From the NCBI RefSeq assembly GCF_039543525.1, contig NZ_BAABJX010000006.1, forward strand, positions 1 to 60,003: a DNA stretch of 60,003 bases, given 5' to 3'. The notes beneath the pieces were generated by a model. It worked only from the letters and a program-made list of their open reading frames with translations, was not told the origin of the DNA and did no database searches. This DNA comes from Algivirga pacifica (GTDB taxonomy: Bacteria; Bacteroidota; Bacteroidia; Cytophagales; Flammeovirgaceae). Below are positions 1 to 9,300 of this stretch, in pieces. A program made the position numbers and the translations under genes. Positions within the stretch are counted from its first letter, which is position 1. The number at the start of each line of letters is the position of its first letter.

Positions 1-37
1 TTTATTGATTGCATCTTCATTGCAATAGTAAAAACTG

Positions 38-62
38 TAGCTCAGCAAAACGTTATAATCAG
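38..62. repeat. 25-bp terminal inverted repeat, probable IS end
   Basis: These 25 bases are an exact reverse complement of 59941-59965 at the other end of the window. The outer tip reads CTGATTATAACG going away from the permease gene. The sequences internal to the two copies (1-37 and 59966-60003) are unrelated to each other, as expected if one is the left and the other the right end of the same IS type. The neighbouring permease gene begins only a few bases beyond and lacks its N-terminus. The IS body lies outside the window, so the family cannot be named. Confidence 0.6.
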
Positions 63-70
63 GTATTTTA

Positions 71-1048
71 TTGTTTAGGCCATTTATGATCCCCATGCTG
101 TGGGGTGGGATCATTGCCATAGCATTATATCCTTTATTTGATCAGTTAAGAAATAAACTGGGAGGGAGTGTCAAGTGGGCGACAGTTTTATGGGCAGTAT
201 TGTTATTGATGCTTTTTATATTTCCTTCTACTTTTTTTGTGGAATCTATGATGGCTTCTGGGAAAGTTATTGCGGAAGAAATCAGAAAAGATGCGATTGC
301 ATTACCTCCCCCTCCTCAAGAAGCGAAGGAAATTCCTTTGGTAGGAGGAATCATCTATGACTTATGGAAAGAGGCCTCGGGGAATCTAGTGAGAACCTTA
401 AACAAGTTTCCGGAGCAGGTGAAGCAAGCTAGTACTTGGTTGTTAAAAATTACTGCATCTATTGTGGTGACAGCCTTTCAGACATTATTGGCAATTATTA
501 TTTCTATAGTTTTTATGGTTTATGCGGCACAGATTTATAGCTTATCCATTAAGGCATTACAAAAAATTATAGGAACCAAGGGAGTGGAGTTTGTACATAC
601 CGTAAGAAATATTGTGCGAAGTGTTGCTCAGGGAGTGATATTAGTGGCCTTAACTCAAGGACTTATGGCGGGTATAGGTTTTTGGTTGGTTGGGTTACCT
701 GCAGCGGGTTTATGGACGTTATTAGTTGTCATGCTATCGATCATGCAGCTGCCTACAGTTTTGGTGATTTTACCGATTATTATTTATGTGAGCTCTCATG
801 AGCCGACAGCTGTAGCGATAATTTTTACGATATGGGAAGTATTGGTGACCTTAGTGGACAATGTGTTACGACCTATGCTTATTGGAAAAGGGGCTAATAT
901 CCCTATCCTGATTATTTTTATTGGAGCCGTAGGAGGAATGGCTTTGATGGGAGTGATAGGATTGTTCACAGGGCCTGTGATCTTGGTGTTGGGATATAAG
1001 CTGTTCTTTATGTGGGTAGCGGAAGGAGGGGTAGCTAATGAAGAATGA
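71..1048 (+). CDS. AI-2E family transporter, 5' end missing
   Basis: Polytopic inner-membrane protein of the AI-2E/PerM family (UPF0118); substrates vary and cannot be told here. The readable product is about 325 residues with a hydrophobic hairpin region near the middle and the conserved C-terminal half, including NVLRPMLIGKG and a final pair of membrane segments. Family members normally begin 25-35 residues earlier with an extra membrane helix before the (K/R)PF..P segment. Here the frame is closed by TAA at 56-58, and only a TTG at 71 or ATG at 86 is available. The break coincides with the IS-like repeat at 38-62, so the gene is probably truncated by insertion and may be inactive. The last codons and stop lie inside a 7-bp-type tandem repeat. 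Confidence 0.75.
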   Translation: MFRPFMIPMLWGGIIAIALYPLFDQLRNKLGGSVKWATVLWAVLLLMLFIFPSTFFVESMMASGKVIAEEIRKDAIALPPPPQEAKEIPLVGGIIYDLWKEASGNLVRTLNKFPEQVKQASTWLLKITASIVVTAFQTLLAIIISIVFMVYAAQIYSLSIKALQKIIGTKGVEFVHTVRNIVRSVAQGVILVALTQGLMAGIGFWLVGLPAAGLWTLLVVMLSIMQLPTVLVILPIIIYVSSHEPTAVAIIFTIWEVLVTLVDNVLRPMLIGKGANIPILIIFIGAVGGMALMGVIGLFTGPVILVLGYKLFFMWVAEGGVANEE

Positions 1049-1090
1049 GGAATGAAGAATGAGGAATGAAGAATGAGGAATGAAGAATGA
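1037..1090. repeat. Tandem array, 7/14-bp period (AATGAAG AATGAGG)
   Basis: Almost four copies of a 14-bp unit, itself two near-identical heptamers. It starts inside the last codons of the permease gene and contains its TGA stop (1046-1048). It lies in a convergent intergenic gap facing the pyrimidine-rich array at 1165-1223. Confidence 0.85.
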
Positions 1091-1164
1091 AAAAGTATTT
1101 TGTGGGAAACTAGACAATAGGAAAAAGTAAAAATAATAGGAGAAAGGTATAAGGGAGTGTAATT

Positions 1165-1223
1165 TTTCTCCTTTCTCCTTTCTCCTTTCTCCTTTCTCCT
1201 TTCTCCTTTCTCCTTTCTCCTTC
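1165..1223. repeat. Tandem heptamer array (TCTCCTT)n
   Basis: About eight direct copies of a 7-bp unit, ending directly at the stop codon of the leftward DUF4199 gene (TAA complement at 1224-1226). The same heptamer recurs at 50443-50478 beside the stop of a Nudix gene. Confidence 0.9.
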
Positions 1224-1679
1224 TTAGGAGTGATTTTCATGCTGGTGATAGCCAATATGTGCCTTGATGTATTGCATAATGGTATAGGTAGCGAGCAAGC
1301 CAGAGGCTGTGCCCTCTATAAAGATAACAAATGCAGCATTGAAGGAAGTGAGGTAATGTCCCATAATCTCCTGTTCTCTGATTTGCTGCATAAAGGCAGG
1401 GTCAATAAACTCTAAATAGATAAAGATAAATAGAGCGAAAGGAATTACTCCCATAAGTCCTGCTCCAGCTCCTGAAATAAGGCCGTCAAAGTAATTGAAA
1501 CCTTTGCCCCAATGCTTTTGCTCCCATTTAATGGCAAATAATATTCCTCCAATAAGGAAAAGTAAGTTGAGTGCCCTTAGCTCAACAACATGGATTAATC
1601 CAAGCGATTTCATCAGAAAAAAATACAGTACTAATCCGACAAAGGCGACCAGACCTCCTAATAATGAACTCTGTCTCAT
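1224..1679 (-). CDS. DUF4199 domain-containing membrane protein
   Basis: A 151-residue protein with four predicted membrane segments (about residues 5-27, 33-51, 70-90 and 113-137). The FDGLISGAGAGL and EFIDPAFMQQI segments resemble the conserved core of the DUF4199 family, which is common in Bacteroidota and has no established function. The C-terminus is His-rich (HQHENHS). It is transcribed convergently with the upstream permease and divergently from the MFS gene. The start is the ATG at 1679, which gives a hydrophobic N-terminus directly. Confidence 0.75.
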   Translation of the reverse strand: MRQSSLLGGLVAFVGLVLYFFLMKSLGLIHVVELRALNLLFLIGGILFAIKWEQKHWGKGFNYFDGLISGAGAGLMGVIPFALFIFIYLEFIDPAFMQQIREQEIMGHYLTSFNAAFVIFIEGTASGLLATYTIMQYIKAHIGYHQHENHS

Positions 1680-1828
1680 AATATTTTATCGTGGGTTTTA
1701 AGTGAATGTCCTAGAAGCAAGAGTGTTAACTCTCGTAAATTATTTAAACTATATAAAACTGTAACAACTCCTTGAAGGCGAATGTTCGCTTTGAGGAAAT
1801 TGGATTTTTATCGGAAATACAAAATAAC

Positions 1829-3102
1829 ATGAATCAACAAGTACAATCTTCCCCATCGAAAAGCATAAAGCCCCTTATTGGTATGTTATTACTGATTATG
1901 ACAGGGGAAGGAATTTTTTTCCTTCCCTTCGTAATGGTACGCATATTTCGTTCCACAATTTTGGACTTATTTCAGCTGAGTAATTTTCAACTAGGGACGG
2001 CTTTCTCTATCTATGGTGTCACGGCTATGCTATCCTATTTTTTTGGAGGATTATTGGCTGACCGTTATGCTCCTCGTCGTTTAATCTCCATAGCATTGAT
2101 TATGACGGCCGTTGGAGGTATTGTCATGTCTTATTATCCCTCTTTTCAAGTGATCTGCTTAGTATATGGTTTTTGGGGAATTACAACGATATTGTTGTTT
2201 TGGGCAGCCCTGATTCGTGCCACTCGACAATGGGGAGATACGGATGCTCAAGGAAAGGCTTTTGGCTTTTTGGATGGGGGAGAGGACTGGTAGCTGCCCT
2301 GATGAGTACAGGAGGGGTCTTCTTATTTTCATTTTTACTCCCAGTAGAAACATCAGAGGCAACATTGGAAGTAAGGCAACAGGCATTTAGAATGGTGATC
2401 TTGGGAGCAGTAGCGATTGTTGCTTTATTAGGCATACTGTCTTGGTGGGTATTGCCTAATACAAAAGAAAGTACGTTATCCTCCTCAACCACTGAGGAAT
2501 GGAAAGGGGTACGGACATTATTACAATTGCCTCAGGTATGGTTATTAGCCATTATTATTGTCTGTGCTTATGTGGGGTATAAGGTCACTGATGACTTCTC
2601 ATTATTTGCTAGAGAGGTATTAGATTTCAATGAAATTAATTCAGCGTATATAGGAACTATGACCATGTGGGTAAGGCCAATCGTGGCAATACTGACGGGA
2701 ATCTTGGCAGACCGGTTACGTCCATCTCGCTTGATCCTTTGGGGCTTTTTGTTACTTTCTATTGTTGGAGGGAGTATAGGTACAGGTGTCATTCCATTAA
2801 CTTGGGAGTATACTTATTTACTCCTATTATTATTGGGGGCAATGGGAGTATATGCCTTGAGGAGTATTTATTTTTCTGTGATGGAGGAGGCTAAGATTCC
2901 TTTAGCCTTTACAGGGGCTGCTGTAGGCTTAATGTCTGTGATAGGCTATACGCCTGATATTTTTATGGGACCTTTAATGGGGTATTATCTAGATCATTAC
3001 CCAGAGGAGAAAGGCCACCAATATGTATTTCTAATCTTGATGGGATTTAGTATAGTTGGGTTAATTGCTACTTTTTTATTAAAAAGAATAAAAACACCAT
3101 AA
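1829..3102 (+). pseudogene. MFS transporter with a one-base frameshift
   Basis: Major facilitator superfamily permease. The first frame (1829-2293) carries the N-terminal six-helix half with GGLLADRYAPRR, the loop 2-3 signature. The second frame (to 3102) carries the remaining helices. Frames join at a run of five G (2276-2280): reading six G would give AFGFLDGGRGLVAA and a continuous product of about 424 residues, the normal MFS length. The ATG at 1829 (MNQQVQ) is preferred over the in-frame TTG at 1772. Either the gene is a fresh pseudogene, the run is phase-variable, or it is a homopolymer sequencing error. Both halves are otherwise intact, which favours a recent change or an error. Confidence 0.8.
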
Positions 3103-3251
3103 AATAAGCGCTAAGGAATACCCCTGAGCAGTTTACGTAAAAAAGGCCCCCTCCAACTTCCTTAAGTTTTTCGTATATTTATAGTCGAGTGATAGTATTC
3201 AAATGACTTTCAATAACACTTCTACGGTATTAACACATAACCTTAAACTAA

Positions 3252-4307
3252 ATGGCAACAAGAGACTTTAAATACCTGATCGCTTATTTGCTTCCTATTT
3301 CTGCTTTGACAGGGTTATACCTTCAGGGATATTGGGTGTGGCTCAATCCTATATTGGTCTTTATACTGGTTCCTTTATTGGAAAGTATACTACCCGTAGA
3401 TCAAAAAAATGTTAGCCCTGAAAAAGCCAAAGAAAAATCAGGAGTGAAATTCTTTGATTTCTTACTGTATTTGAATGTAGTGTTGGTTTATGCCACTGTA
3501 TTTTTATTGCTACAGCAATTGGTCTCTCAGGAGTTGTCAACTGCTGAGCTTGTAGGGAGTATTCTTTCGACCGGAATAGTTTTAGGAGCCTCGGGTATCA
3601 ATGTAGCACATGAGTTGGGACATCGCTCAGGCACCTTTGATTATATTATGGCACAGTTGCTATTAATACCTTCCCTTTACAGCCATTTTACATTAGAACA
3701 CAATCGTGGACACCATAAAAATGTAGCTACTCCACTGGATCCGGCAACTTCCCGCAAAGGAGAATGGGTATATGGGTTTTGGGTAAGGTCGGTAGTGCTT
3801 TCTTACCTGTCGGCTTGGAGAATTCAATTGAACTTATTATCAACACACCAACGGTCTTTTTGGAGTTTTCACAATCGTTTATTGTGGGGGCAGTTGTCAC
3901 AGTTAGCGCTCTTTGGAGGGGTTGGATATTATTACGGCCTTATGCCTTTACTATGGTTGCTTTGTGGAAGTATTATTGGATTTCTACTATTGGAAACCAT
4001 CAATTATATAGAGCATTATGGACTAATGAGAACGCTAAATAAACAAGGAAGGTATGAACGGGTGATGCCACATCACTCTTGGAATGCTAACTATGAAGTA
4101 GGACGTATCTTACTCTATGAGCTTACCCGACATTCAGATCATCATTACTTGGCTAGTAAGAAATATCAGGTTTTGGACCATCACGAAGAAGCTCCTTTGC
4201 TTCCTTTTGGATATCCTACGGCTATCTTGATTGCCTTGTTTCCTCCTTTGTGGTTTGCCATCATGGATAAGCGTTTACCTAATACGACTTATGTTCATAA
4301 TGTTTAA
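3252..4307 (+). CDS. alkB: Alkane 1-monooxygenase (AlkB-type membrane di-iron hydroxylase)
   Basis: Integral-membrane non-haem di-iron enzyme that hydroxylates the terminal carbon of n-alkanes, using rubredoxin as electron donor. The 351-residue product has all the AlkB histidine boxes: HELGHR (His120, His124), EHNRGHHKNVATP (His150, 154, 155), NYIEHYGLMR and RHSDHHY (His294, 297, 298). The HNRGHH and NYIEHYG motifs separate alkane hydroxylases from fatty-acid desaturases, though xylene monooxygenase relatives are possible. No rubredoxin gene is adjacent, so the electron donor must be elsewhere. The last codons and stop overlap one arm of a dispersed inverted repeat (4288-4480), so the extreme C-terminus is repeat-encoded. 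Confidence 0.9.
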   Translation: MATRDFKYLIAYLLPISALTGLYLQGYWVWLNPILVFILVPLLESILPVDQKNVSPEKAKEKSGVKFFDFLLYLNVVLVYATVFLLLQQLVSQELSTAELVGSILSTGIVLGASGINVAHELGHRSGTFDYIMAQLLLIPSLYSHFTLEHNRGHHKNVATPLDPATSRKGEWVYGFWVRSVVLSYLSAWRIQLNLLSTHQRSFWSFHNRLLWGQLSQLALFGGVGYYYGLMPLLWLLCGSIIGFLLLETINYIEHYGLMRTLNKQGRYERVMPHHSWNANYEVGRILLYELTRHSDHHYLASKKYQVLDHHEEAPLLPFGYPTAILIALFPPLWFAIMDKRLPNTTYVHNV

Positions 4308-4480
4308 TTGAGCTTCGCTCGTTCATAGTGTTTAGTTGAGTATTAGATTTTATTATGGTCAATTGTTTATCAGCAGGGAAAATGAGTGAATTGCTTCAAG
4401 GTGTAAAGATTTCAAGTACCAAAATCAAACAACTAAACATCATGAACGAGCGAAGCTCAATTAAACATCATGAACAAAAG
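4288..4480. repeat. Large imperfect inverted repeat around GAGCTTCGCTC words
   Basis: Arms at about 4288-4340 and 4428-4480 are near-perfect reverse complements of roughly 50 bases built from the words TTCAT, TGTTTA and TTGAGCTTCGCTC. The left arm covers the end of alkB. A third copy of one arm is at 25510-25560, and the core AATTGAGCTTCGCTCAATT occurs at the tip of the palindrome at 17338-17394. No protein is encoded between the arms. Confidence 0.8.
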
Positions 4481-4520
4481 AAAGTGGAAGTACAATGGTA
4501 CTCCCACTTTCACTTTTCAC
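4480..4520. terminator. Bidirectional hairpin terminator between alkB and the OmpA gene
   Basis: GAAAGTGGAAGTAC and GTACTCCCACTTTC form a 14-bp stem with one mismatch and a 4-nt loop. A T-rich flank on the minus strand makes it a likely terminator for the leftward OmpA gene that stops at 4550. Confidence 0.6.
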
Positions 4521-4549
4521 ACACAAAAACACAAGATTAAACAGTGTCT

Positions 4550-5947
4550 TTATTCACCTAAAGCGGTGTCGATCACAATGTCAATGCGACGATTGTCTTG
4601 ACGACCTTCTTCTGTTTCATTACTAGATATTGGCTTACTTTCTCCGTATCCTTTAGCCTCTATATTCATACCGCCATTGGTCATATTGGCTTGTAAGTAT
4701 TGTTTTACAGCCTCTGCACGTTTTTCAGAAAGCTCCTGATTGAGTTCCTCCCCACCTGTTGCATCAGTATGTCCCTCTACAATAATCTTTTCATTTGGGA
4801 AGATATTAACGGCTTCCTGTACTTGTGTCAGTAACTCGTAATTGTCAGTACCGATTTCGGCACTACCTACATCAAAGTTGAACCCTTTCATACGGAGAAT
4901 GAACTTTCCTTTTTGCTCGAATACCTCTACCTTATCTTCATCAAACATATTGAAGATTTGATTAAGTTTAGCTTTGGTCTCTTCGATACGAGCTCTCATG
5001 GCGGCTTCACTATCTGCGGAAGCAGCATTCATAGATTCTATTTCTCCTCTTAAGGAAGTGACCTCACCTTGTACCAGCGTGATCTCATCTTTTAGCTGCT
5101 GTAAGGCAGCTTCTCGACCATTATCAAATTTTAGTTCTGTGCCTAGAACATCAGCGATAGATTGTAAATCTTCCTCTTCCTTGAGCAATATGTCTTCATA
5201 AGACATCTTTTCTTCCTCAATTTGATTAATACTGTTGGTCAAAGCGATGGCATGGTTCGCTTGATAGGCGGCATCTTCTGCGAGTTGTTGTGCTTTTTGA
5301 TTATCGTAACGCTCATTACTGAGCGACTCTAATCCTTCTTCTACTTTGTTCTCTGCATCTTCATAGGTTTTCTCCGCTTTTTTATCGGCTTTCATGTCAT
5401 CACCTTCTTCCAAGGTTTGTTGTATGTCGCCGTAGGTGTTGTTACAGATGGCTTCCAGCTCGGCTTCACGGTACTGTTCAGTAGCTTTTTCGGCTTGTCT
5501 TTTCGCTTTTTCAGACTTACCTTTTTCTAGCCTTTTACCGGCATCTTGCATGTCGTCTTCGGCATCTTGCCAGAGGTCTTCTGCGGCAGTTGCTGCACCT
5601 GCACTGCTGGCATCTGTACGGGCTTCCAAGGCCTCTTCAAACATTACGTCTGCAACTCTGGAGGTCTCAATACATTCATTGAAGGCTTCTTCAGCTTTAG
5701 CCAACTCACTTTTGATCTTGGAGATTTCTCCTCCTTTGTCGTAAACTTTTTCCGCTTTTTCCAAGTGTTTTACTCCATCTTCAAAAGTCTTAGGAGATAC
5801 GACATCCCCTTTCTGGGCCTTGGCCTCTGCTTCCAGTGATTTTACTTGTTGGAATACATCGGCTCGAGTCTGCTGTGCCCAAGCCTCTGGTGGAGAGATG
5901 ATAAAGAACATCCCCACCGCGAGCAATAATGAGAATAATTTATTCAT
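4550..5947 (-). CDS. OmpA family protein with long helical region
   Basis: Envelope protein of 465 residues. A signal peptide (about 1-24, cleavage after AWA) is followed by roughly 300 residues rich in Ala, Glu, Lys and Asp that are predicted helical/coiled-coil, with repeated ALEKAEK-type units. The C-terminal OmpA/MotB peptidoglycan-binding domain spans about 345-465 and shows EGHTDATGG, LSEKRAEAV, GYGESKP and NRRIDI. The protein is therefore expected to sit in the periplasm, anchored to peptidoglycan, and reach out through its helical part. It is transcribed divergently from the giant amylase gene. No beta-barrel segment is visible, so it is not a classical OmpA porin. Confidence 0.85.
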   Translation of the reverse strand: MNKLFSLLLAVGMFFIISPPEAWAQQTRADVFQQVKSLEAEAKAQKGDVVSPKTFEDGVKHLEKAEKVYDKGGEISKIKSELAKAEEAFNECIETSRVADVMFEEALEARTDASSAGAATAAEDLWQDAEDDMQDAGKRLEKGKSEKAKRQAEKATEQYREAELEAICNNTYGDIQQTLEEGDDMKADKKAEKTYEDAENKVEEGLESLSNERYDNQKAQQLAEDAAYQANHAIALTNSINQIEEEKMSYEDILLKEEEDLQSIADVLGTELKFDNGREAALQQLKDEITLVQGEVTSLRGEIESMNAASADSEAAMRARIEETKAKLNQIFNMFDEDKVEVFEQKGKFILRMKGFNFDVGSAEIGTDNYELLTQVQEAVNIFPNEKIIVEGHTDATGGEELNQELSEKRAEAVKQYLQANMTNGGMNIEAKGYGESKPISSNETEEGRQDNRRIDIVIDTALGE

Positions 5948-6334
5948 AGCGTTTTCCGGTTAGTTTTATGTAGTAACACTAAAAAGTACAATAAAGATTG
6001 TCTATAAAAAGTGATATTATTCATCAGGGATAATTGAACTTTTCCGTGGTAAATTCTCACATAATCAAGAAGTAAGGAATCTTTGTCCTTAAGGATTTTT
6101 TTATTGTACTATTTAAAGAATTTTCATTATTCAGTGATGAAATAGAAGGACTTATGCAATCGGTTGAAAGGAAGGAAGAGGGAAGAAAAATAAAAAAAAG
6201 TAGAAAAACTCTTGGGATCTATTAATTGTATCCCTGACAATTATTATTGAAAAAGTCATAATCTATCTGCTATTTATACCGTAAGTAAACTTACTAAAGG
6301 CAGATTTTAATCTAGTTTTACACGATTTAAAAAG
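5948..6334. other. AT-rich divergent intergenic region
   Basis: This 387-bp gap lies between two divergent genes and should hold both promoters. No clean TTTG / TAnnTTTG pair, no RNA gene and no repeat was recognised in it. Confidence 0.4.
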
Positions 6335-9300
6335 ATGAGATATATGCACCGTAAAATCTACTATTTATTCTTATTGATTCCATTACTCGCCTTTGTGCTG
6401 CCCGGAGTGCAGGCACAAACACTAACAACAGATCCAGCAACTTTTGGTCCAAATGACGAAGTAACGTTTACATTTGATGTTTCCGGTAATTCAACACTGG
6501 AAGGGCTTTCGGAAGCATGGGTATGGGTATGGAAGGAAGCTCCTGCGACTCCAGAAGCCACAGTTCCAACGAATGTGAATCCCGCCGATGCCAATGCTGA
6601 TGGCGCCAAGTTGACCAAAGGAGATAACAATACTTGGACAATTACATTTACTCCTGCTGAGTTTATGACTATCCCGGACGGTAAGCTGGATAAAATGGGA
6701 ATCCTAATGAAAGGAAAGGATTGGTCCAATGGACAAACCAGTGACTTTATTTTAGAAGTGGTACAGGAAGGACAGCTTTCTGTGAGTATTACCGCTCCTG
6801 TAGAGGGAAGTATTCTGGAAGAAGGAGAGCAAATCACAATCGAAGCAACGTCTTCTCTTGAAGCGGACCTGTCCTTGTGGGTCAATGATGCAGAAGTCAA
6901 GCAGAGCCAAGCTACTACAACGATTAGCTATACCCATACAGTAACTTCTTCGGGTACGGTAAAGGTAGAAGTAAAGGCTGTTGCAGGAGAGCAGAGTGTT
7001 GTAGATCAAAAGGTATATACAGTAAAGCCTACGGTAGAGGTTGCTGCACGACCTGCAGGGTTGCACCTAGGAGTAAACTACGATGCACAAGATCCAACCA
7101 AAGCTACATTAGTCTTACAAGATCCTGTCAAGAAAAAAGAGTTCGTTTACTTGATTGGCGACTTTAATGACTGGGAAGCATCAGAGGAGTATGTGATGAA
7201 GAAATCAGAGGAAGCGGATGCTAACTACTTTTGGTTGGAGATCACAGGACTAGAGTCTGGGAAAGAATACATTTACCAATACCTTATAGATGGTAATATC
7301 CGTATTGCCGATCCTTATACTGAGAAAGTATCGGACCCATTTGATGATAAGTATATCAATAGTGGTATCATTCGATATCCGAACCTTATTGCTTATCCGG
7401 AAGGAAAAACAACTTATAGAGCATCAGTTCTACAAACTAATCAGGAAGCATACACTTGGCAGGTCACTGACTTTGTGCGTCCAGCGAAAGAGGAGCTGGT
7501 AGTTTATGAAATGCATATCCGTGATTTTACGGATGAGGATACTTATAAGGCGGCAATGGCTAGGCTGGATCATATTGATGAGCTAGGAGCCAACGCTATT
7601 CACCTGATGCCTATCAATGAGTTTGAAGGAAACGATAGCTGGGGATATAACCCGAACTTCTACTTTGCTCCAGATAAGTATTATGGTACAAAGAATGACC
7701 TGAAAGCCTTTATCGATGAGTGCCATAGCCGAGGAATTGCTGTCGTGATAGATATGGTACTGAATCATTCTTACCATTCTTCACCTTTCAACAGGATGTA
7801 TAATGATGGAGACTTTGGAGATCCTACGGCAGACAACCCATGGTATAATACAACTTCTCCAAATACCGTATTCTCTTGGGGAGTAGACTTTGACCATGAG
7901 AGTGTGTATACACAAGCTTTGTTAGACTCTGTGAATGCGCACTGGGTAAAGGAATACCATATCGACGGATACCGTTTTGACTTCACCAAAGGTTTTACCA
8001 ATACGCCTGGGGATGGAGGGGCTTATGATGCCAAGCGTATTGAGCTGTTGAAGCGTATGGCTGATGAACTATGGAAAGTTGACCAGGAGTCTTATGTCAT
8101 TCTAGAGCACTTTGCACCATTGGAGGAAGAAGAGGAACTGACAGACCATGGCATGATGGTATGGGGAAATATCAATCATGATTTCCGTGATACCGGAAAA
8201 GGAGGATCTGCAAGCTTGGATTGGCAGTATTATGCGAATCGTGGCATGAACGAAAAAGGCTTAATGTCTTATATGGAGAGCCATGATGAGGAGCGTATGA
8301 TGTATGATGCCTTGAACTATGGATTGCAGCAGGGAACGTATGATGTGCAAGAGAAAGTAACAGCGCTGGAACGCATGAAATTGAATGCCGCTTTCTTCTT
8401 CCCGATTCCTGGACCGAAGATGATCTGGCAGTTTGGTGAGCTGGGGTATGACGTATCCATTAATCAGGTAGCATTGGGAGGAACGGTTGATGAAGGAAAC
8501 AGAACAGGACGTAAGCCTGTGCTTTGGGAGTATAAGGACGATGCCGATCGCTTAAAATTATATCAAGTATACCAGGCATTGATTGGTCTTAGAGCTGAGA
8601 AAGGATTATCAGACTTGGCCCCTGAGGATGTAACCCTCGATATGGGAGCAGGAAAGTCTATTAAAACCTATGCCCTGGATAATGGAGATTTCGGCATGAG
8701 AACCATTGGTAACTTTGGCCTTTCTCCTATGAGTGTTGCTTATGACTATAGTGGCAAGTCTGCCGTTTGGTATAATTTCTTTGATGGAGGAAATGAGGTG
8801 GAAGCTAAGGGGTCTTTGATATTGGGTCCTGGAGAGTTTGTGGTATTGGTAAACCAGCAGGTGGCATTCCCTCAGGCAGGGCTTACAGCTCAGCAGGGAG
8901 CAGCAGTTGCTGTAGAGCCTGCTCGCTTTAAGAAAGAGACACCAATCAAAGTGGTATTTGACGCGAACTTTGGAGATGCTACGTTGGCAGACGCTTCAGA
9001 GATATATATGGTTGCAGGTGTAGTCACTGAGGCTCCAGATAGCGAGACCTTGGTAAGCATCGTGGATGATAATACTAAAGGGAAAATGACCAAGAATGCG
9101 GATGGGCTTTGGGAATTGTCCTTAACGCCTTCTGAGTATTTCGCACTGGATGCCAACGTATTCCCATTCCGTATGGGCGTAACGTTCCGTAATGCTGACG
9201 GTAGTGTGACAGTGAATGATCAAGGTAAGCCATTCTTCTTTGCAGTAGAGAGCTTCCCAGAGGAGCTATACTTGGTAGGTTCTATGGTGGATTGGGATTT

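Noticed and set aside
866..1255. Reverse-strand frame rich in KEKGERR repeats
   Set aside because: It is a translation of the heptamer arrays and the antisense of the permease gene.
2173..2300. Programmed ribosomal frameshift in the MFS gene
   Set aside because: No slippery heptamer plus pseudoknot is evident, and MFS proteins do not need one; a G-run indel explains it.
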